From: Streptomyces sp. SA15
GTDB lineage: Bacteria; Actinomycetota; Actinomycetes; Streptomycetales; Streptomycetaceae
Length of the DNA: 64,000 nucleotides
Assembly (NCBI RefSeq): GCF_002291145.1
Contig: NZ_NTGE01000017.1
Coordinates: 1 to 64,000, forward strand
Direction: 5' to 3'
Shown here in pieces: positions 1 through 8,426 of the stretch. The position numbers and the translations under genes were made by a program. The notes beneath the pieces were generated by a model, which ran no database searches, was not told where the DNA came from, and was given only the letters and a program-made list of their open reading frames with translations. Every line of letters begins with the position of its first letter. Positions within the stretch are counted from its first letter, which is position 1.

Positions 1-241
1 GATACCTGAATCCGGCGGCGAGCCCCTGCGCGCGCGCCGCCCAGGGCGGGATGTTGCAGGTGACGACCGGATGGTGGCCGGGGATCGTCGCGCCGTCGAG
101 ACGCCCGACGATGACCTCCTCCAGCGGGTCCCACTCGGTGTGCGATCTGACCGGCGACACGAGAGGTTCCGCGGCTGCCTCCGTACGGGCATCCTTGTCT
201 GCCGCCGCCGTTCGAATGCCGGGTTTGGGTACGACCGCCAT
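1..241 (-). CDS. Amidinotransferase (glycine amidinotransferase-like), N-terminal part
   Basis: The window edge cuts this gene; only about 80 N-terminal residues are visible. The reading frame is open from an ATG at 239-241 to base 1. After a variable leader it reads SHTEWDPLEEVIVGRLDGAT, the strongly conserved start of the L-arginine:glycine / inosamine-phosphate amidinotransferase fold (AGAT, StrB1), followed by VVTCNIPPW. The family moves an amidino group from arginine to an amine acceptor through a catalytic Cys that lies beyond the edge. It may act in creatine-type or natural-product metabolism. The substrate cannot be inferred from this piece. Confidence 0.8.
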   Translation of the reverse strand, partial: MAVVPKPGIRTAAADKDARTEAAAEPLVSPVRSHTEWDPLEEVIVGRLDGATIPGHHPVVTCNIPPWAARAQGLAAGFRY

Positions 242-340
242 GCTCAACCGCTTCCGATCGCAGACGTCAGTCACTCACTCGCGCGGTGCCTCAACGAGTG
301 AACGAGTATCCGTCTGTGTCGGCCCCATGCCCGTCCGACG

Positions 341-553
341 TCACCGGGCGCAGCCGACGTCCAGCACCTCGACCACGTCACCATGGATGGTGTAGACGAG
401 CCAGCACCATTCACCGAACGCGGCGGCCAGATCCGGGACCTGAATCACCGGGTCCTCGGCCACTGCCTCGATGAGCGTGATGATCTCCTCGTGCACGCTG
501 TCCGGAACGTCGAACAGCGCGTTGGCGGCCTGCTGGACCAGTTCGACTTTCAT
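341..553 (-). CDS. Small hypothetical protein, 70 aa
   Basis: A 70-aa acidic protein starting MKVELVQQAANALFDVPD and ending VVEVLDVGCAR. A GGAGGG ribosome site lies 4-9 bases before the ATG, which decides this start over longer readings. It has no membrane segment or signal peptide. The C-terminal strand pattern (WLVYTIHGDVVEVLDVG) is reminiscent of small actinobacterial proteins and of the last strand of RelE-like folds, but no toxin residues are evident and no antitoxin is adjacent. It is divergent from the CBS-domain gene. Function unknown. Confidence 0.6.
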   Translation of the reverse strand: MKVELVQQAANALFDVPDSVHEEIITLIEAVAEDPVIQVPDLAAAFGEWCWLVYTIHGDVVEVLDVGCAR

Positions 554-698
554 GTCGCCCTCCCGCGGACGGCAGGAGCAGCACGGAGGAAGCTGTGCAC
601 TAAACACGATAAATCCACCGTCCTGTGTGGTACTCGGTGCGGGAGCGAAACCGCTGGGGGGATTCGGGATTCCACATGGTCCGGTGAAGGAGGATCCG

Positions 699-1121
699 AT
701 GGCGCAGCAGGTTCGAGAAGTCATGACGAGGGACCCTGTGGCGGTATCGCCGCAGACGCCGCTGGTCGAGGTCGCGCGCCGGATGCGGGACGAGGACATC
801 GGCGACGTACTGGTCATCGAAGAAGACCACCTGCGCGGTGTGGTCACCGACAGGGACCTGGTGGTGCGGGCTCTCGCCGAGGGAGCCGACATCAACAGCA
901 AGCCGGTGCGGGAGGTCTGCAGCGCGGAGACGATCACCGTCTCGCCGGACGACGACGTGGACCGCGCGATCCAGCTGATGCGGGAACGGGCGATCCGCCG
1001 GCTGCCCGTCGTGGAGGAGGAGGACCGGCCGGTGGGCGTCATCTCACTGGGCGACCTCGCCGTCGAACGCGACCCGCAGTCGGCGCTCGGAGACATCAGC
1101 GCCGCCGAACCCAACAAGTGA
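699..1121 (+). CDS. CBS-domain pair protein
   Basis: 140 aa made almost wholly of two CBS motifs. The first begins VREVMTRDPVAVSP and contains VVTDRDLVVRAL at about residues 50-60. The second begins VREVCSAETITVSPDDDV and ends PVGVISLGDLAVE. Such stand-alone Bateman modules bind adenosine nucleotides and sense energy state. Many are induced by stress, which fits the Hsp20, DnaK and Usp genes nearby. The ATG is preceded by GAAGGAGG at 686-693. Single-gene unit, cytoplasmic. A second CBS protein lies at 24.0-24.5 kb. Confidence 0.85.
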   Translation: MAQQVREVMTRDPVAVSPQTPLVEVARRMRDEDIGDVLVIEEDHLRGVVTDRDLVVRALAEGADINSKPVREVCSAETITVSPDDDVDRAIQLMRERAIRRLPVVEEEDRPVGVISLGDLAVERDPQSALGDISAAEPNK

Positions 1122-1200
1122 GACACCCACCATCTGGCGGGCCCGCGTCGCCGGGCGAGTGAAGAGCCTGTGACACAGGCTCCAAGGGAGATCGCCGCGG

Positions 1201-1497
1201 CTACCGCTGAGGGATGGCGAGTTCACGGCCGCGGTAGAAGCCTTCCCGCTCCTCGGCGACGTACGGGGCCATGCTCGCGCGCCGCTGCGCCTCCGGCTCC
1301 GAGGCCCGCCAGGCGTCGCATGCCTCCTTGGAGTCCCAGAACGACACCCCGGTGATCTCCTGTCCGTCCTCGGACCAGTACGCGAAGGCGCGGCGCATAC
1401 CGTTCGGGTGGGAGGTCGGCTGCCATGACCTCTCGAAGTCCTCCAGGGTGCCCGGCCGAAGGCGGCGCGTGGTCACCCAGACGAAGTGCTCCTCCAT
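1201..1497 (-). CDS. Antibiotic biosynthesis monooxygenase (ABM)-like small protein
   Basis: 98 aa with the ferredoxin-like ABM pattern: strand WVTTRRLRPGTLEDFERSW, then YWSEDGQEITGVSFWDSKEA and a C-terminal helix. The family includes heme-degrading and quinone-modifying monooxygenases as well as many proteins of unknown role. It lies 16 bases downstream of the DUF2267 gene on the same strand and has its own GGAGAGGAG ribosome site, so the two are probably co-transcribed. Substrate unknown. Confidence 0.7.
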   Translation of the reverse strand: MEEHFVWVTTRRLRPGTLEDFERSWQPTSHPNGMRRAFAYWSEDGQEITGVSFWDSKEACDAWRASEPEAQRRASMAPYVAEEREGFYRGRELAIPQR

Positions 1498-1513
1498 CGT
1501 CGGCTCCTCTCCC

Positions 1514-1927
1514 TCAGCTGACGCTGCCGGTGCTTCCGGCGAAGAGAATCCGGGCGAGTTCGTCGTCCAGCGACTGGCGGACCTTGCTCATGAGGCTGCC
1601 CTCGGTGGCCTCGCCGACGACCTCCACGACACTACGAGCCTCGTGGGTGGCCTTGGCCGTGTCGGCGCCCGCGCGCTGGGCGACGCGGTCGAGGAACTCC
1701 CGGTACTCCATCCGCACACCGGTGTCGGGCTGGTCGGGGGCGGTGGCGACGCGGCGCAGATGCTCGCCGACCTCTCGCGGCAGCTGGGCCGCGAGGTTGT
1801 CGGCCAGGGAGGCGGGGATGCGCTCGGCCAGCGTTTCCAGGGTGGCGCGGGTGGCGGCTTCGGCGGCACCGCGGCTGTCCAGATGAGCCCGGGCCTGTAC
1901 CTGTCCGATGAAGGTGTCGTGGTCCAT
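1514..1927 (-). CDS. DUF2267 domain protein
   Basis: 137 aa, helical, with two half-repeats typical of DUF2267. The N-terminal half is AAEAATRATLETLAERIP...LAAQLPREV and the C-terminal half is EFLDRVAQRAGADTAKATHE...EVVGEATEG. It ends with SLDDELARILFAGS. The ATG follows ACGGAGGG. Function is unknown; the family is often found with stress proteins. A truncated and frameshifted paralogue of its C-terminal half lies at about 26.98-27.18 kb, and part of a DUF2267 domain is fused to a pterin-dehydratase-like domain at 26.2-26.7 kb. Confidence 0.8.
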   Translation of the reverse strand: MDHDTFIGQVQARAHLDSRGAAEAATRATLETLAERIPASLADNLAAQLPREVGEHLRRVATAPDQPDTGVRMEYREFLDRVAQRAGADTAKATHEARSVVEVVGEATEGSLMSKVRQSLDDELARILFAGSTGSVS

Positions 1928-2146
1928 CGTGATTCCCTCCGTTTTTCCTTCCGCTGTTCCTTCCGCTGACGATCCGAGCTGCTCGTGTCTCGTCCGTGCG
2001 GCTCGGTGTTTCGCTTGCGCCCGTCCGTTTCCAGCATCGCGCCGATGCCTTCATCGCGCATACGGCGGTCGCCATCAGGGGCGTCTTGCCTACGGGTGGC
2101 CGCGCCCAGGATGCAGACGCTGTCGGGGGCGGGTCAGGCTGGTGTC

Positions 2147-2359
2147 ATGTCTGAGCGCCGAGTGATCGTTTTCCGGCCGTCCGAGACCGGAGGCCGCCAG
2201 GTGGAGGTCGACGGAGAGATCCTCGGCACCGCGCACAGCCTGCACGACCTGACCACGCTCCTACGGAACGCCGGCCTGCCGAACTGGGACGAGGTGGACG
2301 TCGCCGAATCCGGGCTCATCGAGTGGCACGGGGGAGGGCCGGAGGTGTGGAAGCCATGA
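2147..2359 (+). CDS. Hypothetical protein, 70 aa
   Basis: A small soluble protein, MSERRVIVFRPSETGGRQVE..., with alternating hydrophobic strands (VIVFRP, VEVDGEILGTA) and a C-terminal WDEVDVAESGLIEWHGGGP. The ribosome site is weak (AGG eight bases upstream). No motif of known function was recognised. Codon use is like its neighbours, and amino-acid composition is that of a folded protein, so it is probably a real actinobacterial gene. Confidence 0.6.
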   Translation: MSERRVIVFRPSETGGRQVEVDGEILGTAHSLHDLTTLLRNAGLPNWDEVDVAESGLIEWHGGGPEVWKP

Positions 2360-2397
2360 GATGGTCCGGCGACGCTCGACGGGTGCCGTGGGCGCCG

Positions 2398-2586
2398 TCA
2401 ACCACGTGAACGATGCCGGGCCAGGAGCGCGGAGGTCCAGATCATGCCGACCATCTGTTCCGCGGTCGCCTCACCGGCTCCCAGGTCCAGGTTGTCCGGC
2501 GGTCCTTCCACCGGCCGGGCGGGTGGGTACGCCGGCGCGGCGCCATGAGGCAGACCGGCGGTCCGGTCGAGCGGGGACTCCCTCAC
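2398..2586 (-). CDS. Small hypothetical protein, 62 aa (uncertain)
   Basis: The frame contains DNLDLGAGEATAEQMVGMIW, which looks like a folded helix rather than a chance translation. A GTG start at 2584-2586 is preceded by AAGGAGAAG at good spacing. The N-terminal half is Pro/Ala-rich. There is no known motif. It could be a false frame in GC-rich DNA. The following 290 bases up to 2876 show no other convincing gene. Confidence 0.4.
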   Translation of the reverse strand: MRESPLDRTAGLPHGAAPAYPPARPVEGPPDNLDLGAGEATAEQMVGMIWTSALLARHRSRG

Positions 2587-2876
2587 AGATGCTTCTCCTT
2601 CGATCACGGCGGCGCCTGCGGCGGTGGCACGCTATCCGCCCGTGCGCACCTCGCCCGGCACAGACGACACCGTGACCCCGCGCGATTCACCCGATTGGCG
2701 GAACGGGATGCCACGCTCGCAGGGGCGGTTCGGCCGGGCGGCGGTGCGGATGTCGGCCGGTCGGCGCGCCTCGCTCGTGGGGCGATCTTCGGGCCGCTGA
2801 TCGAGGATGGCTCGGGCCGCGGCCGTATGAGGAATCCGGTCCCCGACGGCCCGCCGACAAGCGAGGGAGTCCGTTG

Positions 2877-3824
2877 ATGGCAGTGACGACGAATGCGCTC
2901 ATTCCGGCGCTCGAAGACGCCCGTGAGGCCCACACAGCGGTCATCGACCGTTTCCGGTCCGATGTGAACGTCACCCCCGCCGGCCCGCACCGGTCGGCAC
3001 TGGAGGACCACATGTCGGCCACGCAGGACCACATCACCCGTATCGACCGCCGTATCCGCGCCCTGCGTCCCAGTCGCCCGCTGCAGGACACGATCCAGTC
3101 GGTGGGGACCCTCGCCCGGGACGCGGTCCGGCTGACCCGGCTGCCCCTGGAGATAGGCGCGCTGATCGCCACGGAGGCCATCCGCGGCCGGCAGTCGACC
3201 GACGAGCGCCGCCTGCTGAGGAACGCGGAGGACGAGTACGGGATCACCGCGCGGGCGGTGGCAGCGTGCAGGGCCGGTCAGAGCATCGCCGTAGAGGCCC
3301 ACGACCAGGCTGCCGCCGACCTGTTCGAGGAGCTGCTGCGCCAGGACGAGGACCTGCTGCGACGGCTTCAGGACAGCCTCGCCGAGCACGCCGCCGCCGT
3401 CGCGGCGGAAGCCGCCGACGCCTGGCGCGCATCCATGGAAGGCGGGCCGGCCGACGCGGCCACACGCGTGGCGCAGGAGGTCCGGGGCGCGGTCACCCGG
3501 GCCGAGGACCTGCCGGTCTCCGGCTATGAGCAGCTCGAGGTCAGCGACCTCACCGGGCAGCTGCGCATGCTGTCCCAGGCGGATCTGACGGTCGTCGAGG
3601 GCTACGAGCGAGCGCATGCCAACCGGCCCGAGGTCCTCAACGCCATCGAGCGGCTGCGCGTCGGCGAACCCTGGCCGGGCTATGACGACATGGCCGCCGA
3701 GCAGATCAGGGCCCGGCTTCAAGGCGTCGACCCCGCCCTGGCCGGGGAGGTGCTGGAGTACGAGCGCGGCCACCGCCGGCGCAGCGCGGTCATCACCGCC
3801 GCCGAGGCGCGCCTCACCCTCTGA
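2877..3824 (+). CDS. Ferritin-like/helical stress protein with tandem C-terminal repeats
   Basis: 315 aa, almost entirely helical. The middle (about 110-190) reads RNAEDEYGITARAVAACRAG...LFEELLRQDEDLLRRLQD, a pattern like ferritin-like helical bundles of the YciE/DUF892 kind. The C-terminus has two copies of an about 45-residue unit, GYEQLEVSDLTGQL...YERAHANRPEVL and GYDDMAAEQIRARL...YERGHRRRSAVI, resembling the DUF8129 tail of lipid-droplet-associated proteins. The start is ATG 2877 after GAGGGAG. Followed by a strong terminator at 3869. No metal ligands could be assigned with confidence. Role unknown, probably stress related from context. Confidence 0.65.
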   Translation: MAVTTNALIPALEDAREAHTAVIDRFRSDVNVTPAGPHRSALEDHMSATQDHITRIDRRIRALRPSRPLQDTIQSVGTLARDAVRLTRLPLEIGALIATEAIRGRQSTDERRLLRNAEDEYGITARAVAACRAGQSIAVEAHDQAAADLFEELLRQDEDLLRRLQDSLAEHAAAVAAEAADAWRASMEGGPADAATRVAQEVRGAVTRAEDLPVSGYEQLEVSDLTGQLRMLSQADLTVVEGYERAHANRPEVLNAIERLRVGEPWPGYDDMAAEQIRARLQGVDPALAGEVLEYERGHRRRSAVITAAEARLTL

Positions 3825-3868
3825 CGGTGGGGTATCCCCTCTCCCCCGAACACACCCCCGACGCACTG

Positions 3869-3897
3869 GACCGGCTGCCACACAGTGGCAGCCGGTC
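3869..3897. terminator. Bidirectional hairpin terminator
   Basis: A perfect 13-bp stem (GACCGGCTGCCAC / GTGGCAGCCGGTC) with a 3-base loop ACA lies between the convergent genes ending at 3824 (+) and 3928 (-). Only a short TT follows, as is usual in high-GC actinobacteria. Confidence 0.85.
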
Positions 3898-3927
3898 TTC
3901 GTCACTCCCCGTTGTCATTCCCCGTTG

Positions 3928-4407
3928 TCACTCCCCGGCTGTGATCTCGATGCGGCGTGGCCTGGCGGCTTCCGCCTTGGGGACGGTCACCGTCAGTACG
4001 CCGTCGCTCAGCGTCGCGTTGATGCCTTCGGCGTTGATCTCCCCGGGGAGCATGGTGCGGTACTCGAAGCGGCCGGTCCGGCGGGTGCCGCGGCGCAGGA
4101 CGCCGCCGCGCTCACGTTCCTTGAACTCCCCGCTGATGACCATCTCCCGGTCCGTCACCTCGATGCTGATGTCGTCGCGCTTGACGCCGGGCACGTCGAC
4201 ATCGATCTGGTAGGCGTCGTCGGTCTCGGCGAAGTCGGCGAGAGGCGCCCAGGCCGCTCCTTCGGTCAGGGCTCCGCCCACTGTCGATTCCAGCAGGCTC
4301 CCCATCCGGCCGAACAGATCGTCGAACTCGGCCAGCGGGTCCCGCCAGCCGGGGAAGCGCCGCTCGGAGAGCCTGCCCGAAGTGCCGCGTCGCACGGGCA
4401 GAGTCAT
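3928..4407 (-). CDS. Hsp20/alpha-crystallin small heat-shock chaperone
   Basis: 159 aa ATP-independent holdase. The N-terminal arm contains DPLAEFDDLFGRMGSLLEST. The alpha-crystallin domain (about 55-150) has DDAYQIDVDVPGVKRDDISI, the REMVISGEFKERERGG loop, YRTMLPGEINAEGINATLSD and the closing GVLTVTVPKAEAARPRRIEI. A C-terminal I-x-I-like motif (IEITAGE) is present. ATG at 4405-4407 was chosen because GGAGG sits 9 bases upstream; a GTG three codons earlier would overlap the ribosome site. An AT-rich segment in front suggests a promoter of its own, separate from the hydrolase gene upstream. Confidence 0.95.
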   Translation of the reverse strand: MTLPVRRGTSGRLSERRFPGWRDPLAEFDDLFGRMGSLLESTVGGALTEGAAWAPLADFAETDDAYQIDVDVPGVKRDDISIEVTDREMVISGEFKERERGGVLRRGTRRTGRFEYRTMLPGEINAEGINATLSDGVLTVTVPKAEAARPRRIEITAGE

Positions 4408-4429
4408 CCAGACCACCTCCGTAATGTTT

Positions 4430-4444
4430 ATGCAGTTTTGGCAT
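4430..4444 (-). promoter_or_regulatory. AT-rich promoter region with inverted repeat upstream of hsp20
   Basis: Bases 4417-4453 are markedly AT-rich for this genome. They contain the inverted repeat ATGC-N7-GCAT (4430-4444) flanked by AAAC/TTTA runs, 23 bases before the Hsp20 start. It does not match the HAIR (HspR) or RheA operator consensus. Probable promoter/operator; the regulator is unknown. Confidence 0.35.
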
Positions 4445-4470
4445 GTTTTAAGTACCCGTGACGATGTCCC

Positions 4471-5463
4471 TCACACGGCTGCTGGTGCGGTGGCCCGCAG
4501 GATGACGTGGGCGAGCAGCTCGGGTGCGTCCAGCATGGGGACGTGGCCGCAGTTGGGCAGGGGGACCAGGCGGGCGCCCGGGATCATGGCTCGGGCCCGG
4601 GTCGCCTGCCTCGGCGGCAGGAGGCGATCGTGAGTGCCCCAGGCGATGGTGACCGGCGCGTCGGGGATGTCGCCGGTGAACAGGTTCGGTGCGCGGCCGG
4701 CCCGCAAGGTGGCCCGGAAGGCGGTCGAGTCCCGCAGCGTGCGCAGGGCGGCGGCCACCGTGTGCGGCGGGCAGAGGCCGGCCTGCCCGTACAGGGTGCC
4801 GGTCAGGACGGCGCGGGCGGGCGCGGTGCCGACCAGGACCTCCAGGGCCTTGTCCGGCAGCAGGCGCACGCCCTGGTGGGCGGCGGTCAGCAGAGCGTAG
4901 GTGTACCGTCGCTCGGCGGGCGTCCAGAAGCCCGCCGGAGCCAGCGCGGTCACGCTGCCCGCGATCCCGGCCTGGCCCAGCCGCAGCGCGATCAGCCCGC
5001 CCAGGGAGTGGCCCACCACGTGCGGCCGTTCCGCGCCCAGCGCGGTGAACACCGAGCCCAGCCAGGACACGGCCGTCTCGAGGTCGCGGGGGACGCCGGG
5101 GTCGAGGTCGGGAGACTGGCCGAAGCCGGGCAGGTCCATCGCGATGACCTCCCGTTGCCCGGTCAGCAGCGGCACCACCGCGTCCCACGCCTGCCGGTGA
5201 CAGCCCAGCCCGTGCAGCAGGACCACCGGCTCGCCGGTCCCCTGCCGCTCATAGGCCACCGTCACCGGACCGAGGTCGGCCGCCCGGCCCTCGACGAACC
5301 ACGGCGCTCGCGGCTCTACCACGACTCGCCCGCGCTCACCGTCCCGCACCGCGGCGGGCTCGCGCCGCGGCATCGGCCGGCCCAGCAGAGTCCGCAGACC
5401 GGCCGCTGCCCGCGTAGCACGGCCGCTCCGGTCGACGGAGAGGAGAGCAGAGATCCAGGCCAT
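4471..5463 (-). CDS. Alpha/beta hydrolase
   Basis: 330 aa with a full alpha/beta-hydrolase fold: oxyanion loop PVVLLHGLGCHRQAWD (about 95-110), DLPGFGQSPD, nucleophile elbow VVGHSLGGL (Ser about 160), acid region TIAWGTHDRLLPP and catalytic His in NCGHVPMLDAPELL. About 70 N-terminal residues precede the fold and include a basic, helix-like stretch. The chosen ATG (5461-5463) follows TGAGGTG. It may act on an ester or lactone. Same strand as hsp20 but 63 bases apart, with a likely promoter between. Specific substrate unknown. Confidence 0.85.
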   Translation of the reverse strand: MAWISALLSVDRSGRATRAAAGLRTLLGRPMPRREPAAVRDGERGRVVVEPRAPWFVEGRAADLGPVTVAYERQGTGEPVVLLHGLGCHRQAWDAVVPLLTGQREVIAMDLPGFGQSPDLDPGVPRDLETAVSWLGSVFTALGAERPHVVGHSLGGLIALRLGQAGIAGSVTALAPAGFWTPAERRYTYALLTAAHQGVRLLPDKALEVLVGTAPARAVLTGTLYGQAGLCPPHTVAAALRTLRDSTAFRATLRAGRAPNLFTGDIPDAPVTIAWGTHDRLLPPRQATRARAMIPGARLVPLPNCGHVPMLDAPELLAHVILRATAPAAV

Positions 5464-5592
5464 CGTCGGACACCTCACGCGCTCCGCGTCGCCCGGGGCT
5501 GCCGAGCGACAGACAGCGCATCCATATGACTGAACAGCTCAGCTTACGAACGCTCCGTACTTCACGCATGTCGACTGCCCAGGACCGACCGG

Positions 5593-5730
5593 CTACTCGG
5601 AATCCTCGTCCCGGACCTGGTAGGTCTTCGTCCAGGTGGCCCCGCAGCGGCAGGAGGACTCCTCGACGAGCTCACCGCTCTCGGTGACTCCCAGACCCTT
5701 GTTGATGCGGACGTGTACATGCTCGGACAT
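5593..5730 (-). CDS. 45-aa hypothetical protein with CxC motif
   Basis: A very short gene: MSEHVHVRINKGLGVTESGE, then a Cys-x-Cys at about residues 28-30 and a C-terminal TWTKTYQVRDEDSE. The ATG has GGAAGGAAG 8-14 bases upstream. The strand-rich composition and the balanced Lys/Glu content look like a folded protein. The frame contains no rare codons. It may be a small beta protein with a metal-binding pair of cysteines. Function unknown. It stands alone between the alpha/beta hydrolase and grpE. Confidence 0.6.
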   Translation of the reverse strand: MSEHVHVRINKGLGVTESGELVEESSCRCGATWTKTYQVRDEDSE

Positions 5731-5859
5731 GGGCGGACTTCCTTCCCGCGAGCCCGCCGTCGACGGCTCGTCCGGGCGACAGGCTGAAAGTCACATCCTC
5801 TGCACACAGGGCAAAGCGCGCATAGGAGCCGCGTCACATTCGCATGAACCGGAAGGACG

Positions 5860-6441
5860 CTAGTCGGCCGGCGGTTCGGTGACCTCTGCCTGCGCGGGCC
5901 GTAGCAGCTGGTCGCCGACTCGGTAGCCGGGGCGGAGGATCGTGGTGCAGGTGGGCCGGTCGACGTGGTCGGCGCGGGTGCAGCAGACGGCCTCGTGCAG
6001 GGCCGGGTCGAAAGGGTCTCCCGGAGCGCCGACGGCTTCCAGGCCCAGCGCCGCGAGTTCGGTCTCCAGTACGTCGGCGACCCGCTGGAAACCGCCGGTG
6101 ACCTCGCCGTGCTTGCGGGCCTCGTCCAGGGCGTCGAGCACGGGGAGAAGACCGGCGAGCACGTTGGCCACCGCGATCTCGCCGACGGAGCGGCGGTCGC
6201 GGCGGACCCGCTTGCGGTAGTTGTCGTACTCGGACTTCAGCCGCTGCAGGTCCGCCGTCCGCTCCCGCAACAGGTTCCGCAGCAGATCGGACTCGGAGGG
6301 GGCCGCGGCGGCCTGCCGGGCGGACTCGACGTCGCCGCGCCGCCGCGGCTCCAGGGCTCCCTCCGTCTTCCGCCGGTCCTCGCTCCGGACGATCGTCAGC
6401 GGGTGTTCGCCAGGTCGGTGCGTCTCGCCGGGTCGGCTCAT
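5860..6441 (-). CDS. grpE: GrpE nucleotide-exchange factor (second copy type)
   Basis: 193 aa. After a charged disordered N-terminus it has the GrpE coiled coil ([23 protein letters not shown] at about 55-80), the [20 protein letters not shown] dimer helix and the C-terminal beta domain ending [20 protein letters not shown]. GrpE releases ADP from DnaK. The ATG overlaps the dnaK stop by four bases (ATGA), so translation is coupled. The gene order dnaK-grpE without adjacent dnaJ and hspR suggests an accessory operon rather than the main one. Confidence 0.95.
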   Translation of the reverse strand: MSRPGETHRPGEHPLTIVRSEDRRKTEGALEPRRRGDVESARQAAAAPSESDLLRNLLRERTADLQRLKSEYDNYRKRVRRDRRSVGEIAVANVLAGLLPVLDALDEARKHGEVTGGFQRVADVLETELAALGLEAVGAPGDPFDPALHEAVCCTRADHVDRPTCTTILRPGYRVGDQLLRPAQAEVTEPPAD

Positions 6442-8324
6442 CCGGCACCCTCCTGCCGCTTGTCGTCATCGACGATCTCCGCGTCGACGACGTCCTCCTC
6501 CTGGCCGGTGTCACCCGCCGCGGTGCCGCCCGCACCGGCGCCGGCGGCGGCCTGCCCGCCCTGTGCCTGGGCGTACATGGCGGTGCCGACCTTCTGCGCC
6601 GCCGCCATCACCTTCTCCGTCGCCTGGCGCAGGGCAGCCGTGTTGTCGCTGTCGGCCGGCTGGGCCTTGAGGGTCTCCTTGAGCTCCGACAGCGCGGTCT
6701 CGACCTCGCCCTTCACGTCCGTGGGGATCTTGTCGGCGTTGTCGGCGAGCAGCCGTTCGGTCTGGTAGGCGACCTGCTCGGCCTGGTTGCGGGTCTCGGC
6801 GGCCTCCCGCCGGCGCCGGTCCTCCTCGGCGTGCTGCTCGGCCTCGCGCATCATGCGGTCGATGTCCTGCTTCGGCAGGGCGGAACCGCCGGTGACCGTC
6901 ATCCGCTGCTCCCGGCCCGTGCCGAGGTCCTTCGCGGTGACGTGCATGATGCCGTTGGCGTCGATGTCGAAGGAGACCTCGATCTGCGGGACGCCGCGCG
7001 GCGCCGGGGGCAGACCGGTCAGCTCGAACATCCCCAGCCTCTTGTTGTACGCCGCGATCACGCGCTCGCCCTGGTAGACCTGGATCTGCACCGACGGCTG
7101 GTTGTCCTCGGCCGTCGTGAAGATCTCCGAACGCCTGGTCGGGATCGTCGTATTGCGCTCGATCAGCTTGGTCATGATGCCGCCCTTGGTCTCGATACCG
7201 AGGGACAGCGGGGTGACGTCGAGCAGCAGGACGTCCTTGACCTCGCCCTTGAGCACACCGGCCTGCAGGGCGGCGCCCACGGCCACGACCTCGTCCGGGT
7301 TGACGCCCTTGTGCGGGTCCTTGCCGGTCAGCTCCCTCACCAGCTCGGTGACGGCGGGCATACGGGTCGAACCGCCCACCAGGATCACGTGGTTGACGTC
7401 GGCCAGCTTGATCCTGGCGTCCTTGACGGCCTGGTGGAAGGGGCCCTTGCAGCGCTCCAGCAGGTCCGCGGTCAGCTGCTGGAACTGGGCCCGGGTGAGC
7501 TTCTCGTCCAGGTGCAGCGGACCCTCGGCGGACGCGGTGATGTAGGGCAGGTTCACCGTGGTCTCGGTGGACGACGACAGCTCGATCTTCGCCCGTTCCG
7601 CGGCCTCCCGCAGCCGCTGCACCGCCATCTTGTCCTTGGTCAGGTCCACGCCGTAGTTGTTCTTGAACTGCTTGGCGAGGTGGTCGACGATCCGCTGGTC
7701 CCAGTCGTCGCCACCCAGGTGCGTGTCGCCGTTGGTGGCTTTGACCTCGACCACGCCCTCCCCGATCTCAAGGAGCGACACGTCGAAGGTGCCGCCGCCC
7801 AGGTCGAAGACGAGGACGGTCTGGTCACTCTCCTTGTCCAGCCCGTAGGCCAGAGCCGCGGCCGTCGGCTCGTTGATGATGCGCAGCACCTTCAGACCGG
7901 CGATCTCCCCGGCCTCCTTGGTCGCGGTGCGCTGGGAGTCGTTGAAGTACGCCGGTACGGTGATGACCGCCTCGTGGACGTCCTCACCCAGGTACGCCTC
8001 CGCGTCCCGCTTCAGCTTCTGCAGCACCCGTGCGGAGATCTCCTGGGCGGCGTACCGCTTGCCGTCGATGGTTCCCGTCTCCGGGAAGTGCCACTGCGCC
8101 TCGCCCATGTGGCGCTTGACCGAGCGCACGGTGCGCTCCACGTTGGTGACGGCCTGGCGCTTGGCCACCTCACCGACCAGCACTTCGCCGCTCTTGGCGA
8201 AGGCGACCACCGACGGGGTCGTCCGCGAGCCCTCCGTGTTGGTGACGACCGTGGGCTCCCCACCCTCCAGCACGCAGACCACCGAGTTCGTCGTGCCGAG
8301 GTCGATTCCCACTGCACGTGCCAT
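6438..8324 (-). CDS. dnaK: DnaK (Hsp70) chaperone
   Basis: 628 aa, full length. ATPase domain motifs: phosphate 1 [12 protein letters not shown] (residues 6-17), [14 protein letters not shown], phosphate 2 [18 protein letters not shown] and adenosine [12 protein letters not shown]. The substrate-binding domain starts [20 protein letters not shown]. The tail is Gly/Ala-rich and ends in an acidic [13 protein letters not shown] segment as in other Hsp70s. ATG 8322-8324 follows GGAGGAGAGG. Transcribed from a near-consensus promoter at 8356-8384 and coupled to grpE. Confidence 0.97.
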   Translation of the reverse strand: MARAVGIDLGTTNSVVCVLEGGEPTVVTNTEGSRTTPSVVAFAKSGEVLVGEVAKRQAVTNVERTVRSVKRHMGEAQWHFPETGTIDGKRYAAQEISARVLQKLKRDAEAYLGEDVHEAVITVPAYFNDSQRTATKEAGEIAGLKVLRIINEPTAAALAYGLDKESDQTVLVFDLGGGTFDVSLLEIGEGVVEVKATNGDTHLGGDDWDQRIVDHLAKQFKNNYGVDLTKDKMAVQRLREAAERAKIELSSSTETTVNLPYITASAEGPLHLDEKLTRAQFQQLTADLLERCKGPFHQAVKDARIKLADVNHVILVGGSTRMPAVTELVRELTGKDPHKGVNPDEVVAVGAALQAGVLKGEVKDVLLLDVTPLSLGIETKGGIMTKLIERNTTIPTRRSEIFTTAEDNQPSVQIQVYQGERVIAAYNKRLGMFELTGLPPAPRGVPQIEVSFDIDANGIMHVTAKDLGTGREQRMTVTGGSALPKQDIDRMMREAEQHAEEDRRRREAAETRNQAEQVAYQTERLLADNADKIPTDVKGEVETALSELKETLKAQPADSDNTAALRQATEKVMAAAQKVGTAMYAQAQGGQAAAGAGAGGTAAGDTGQEEDVVDAEIVDDDKRQEGAG

Positions 8325-8355
8325 GGTCCTCTCCTCCATCTGCGTCCTAAGTAGT

Positions 8356-8384
8356 GAATTAGAACTAACGCCCTGGATTGTCAA
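8356..8384 (-). promoter_or_regulatory. Sigma70-type promoter of dnaK-grpE
   Basis: On the minus strand: -35 TTGACA (8379-8384), 17-bp spacer, -10 TAATTC (8356-8361), about 32 bases before the dnaK start. Just inside and downstream, the motif CTAA-N8-TTAG (8347-8362) forms an inverted repeat over the -10 region. No HspR HAIR box (CTTGAGT-N7-ACTCAAG) is present. Confidence 0.75.
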
Positions 8385-8426
8385 GAAATTTCCGCTTTAC
8401 GCCTATCGTTCGCTACCTGTTGTTCT

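Noticed and set aside
2604..3905. 433-aa minus-strand open frame opposite the ferritin-like gene
   Set aside because: It is antisense to a well-supported gene, is dominated by Gly/Arg/Asp/Val of the mirror-codon type and lacks a ribosome site.
6831..8354. 507-aa plus-strand open frame opposite dnaK
   Set aside because: Mirror frame of a full-length DnaK; His/Leu/Arg/Val-rich with no motif.
8340..8400. HspR HAIR box before dnaK
   Set aside because: No CTTGAGT-N7-ACTCAAG or close variant is present; only a sigma70 promoter and a weak CTAA/TTAG repeat.
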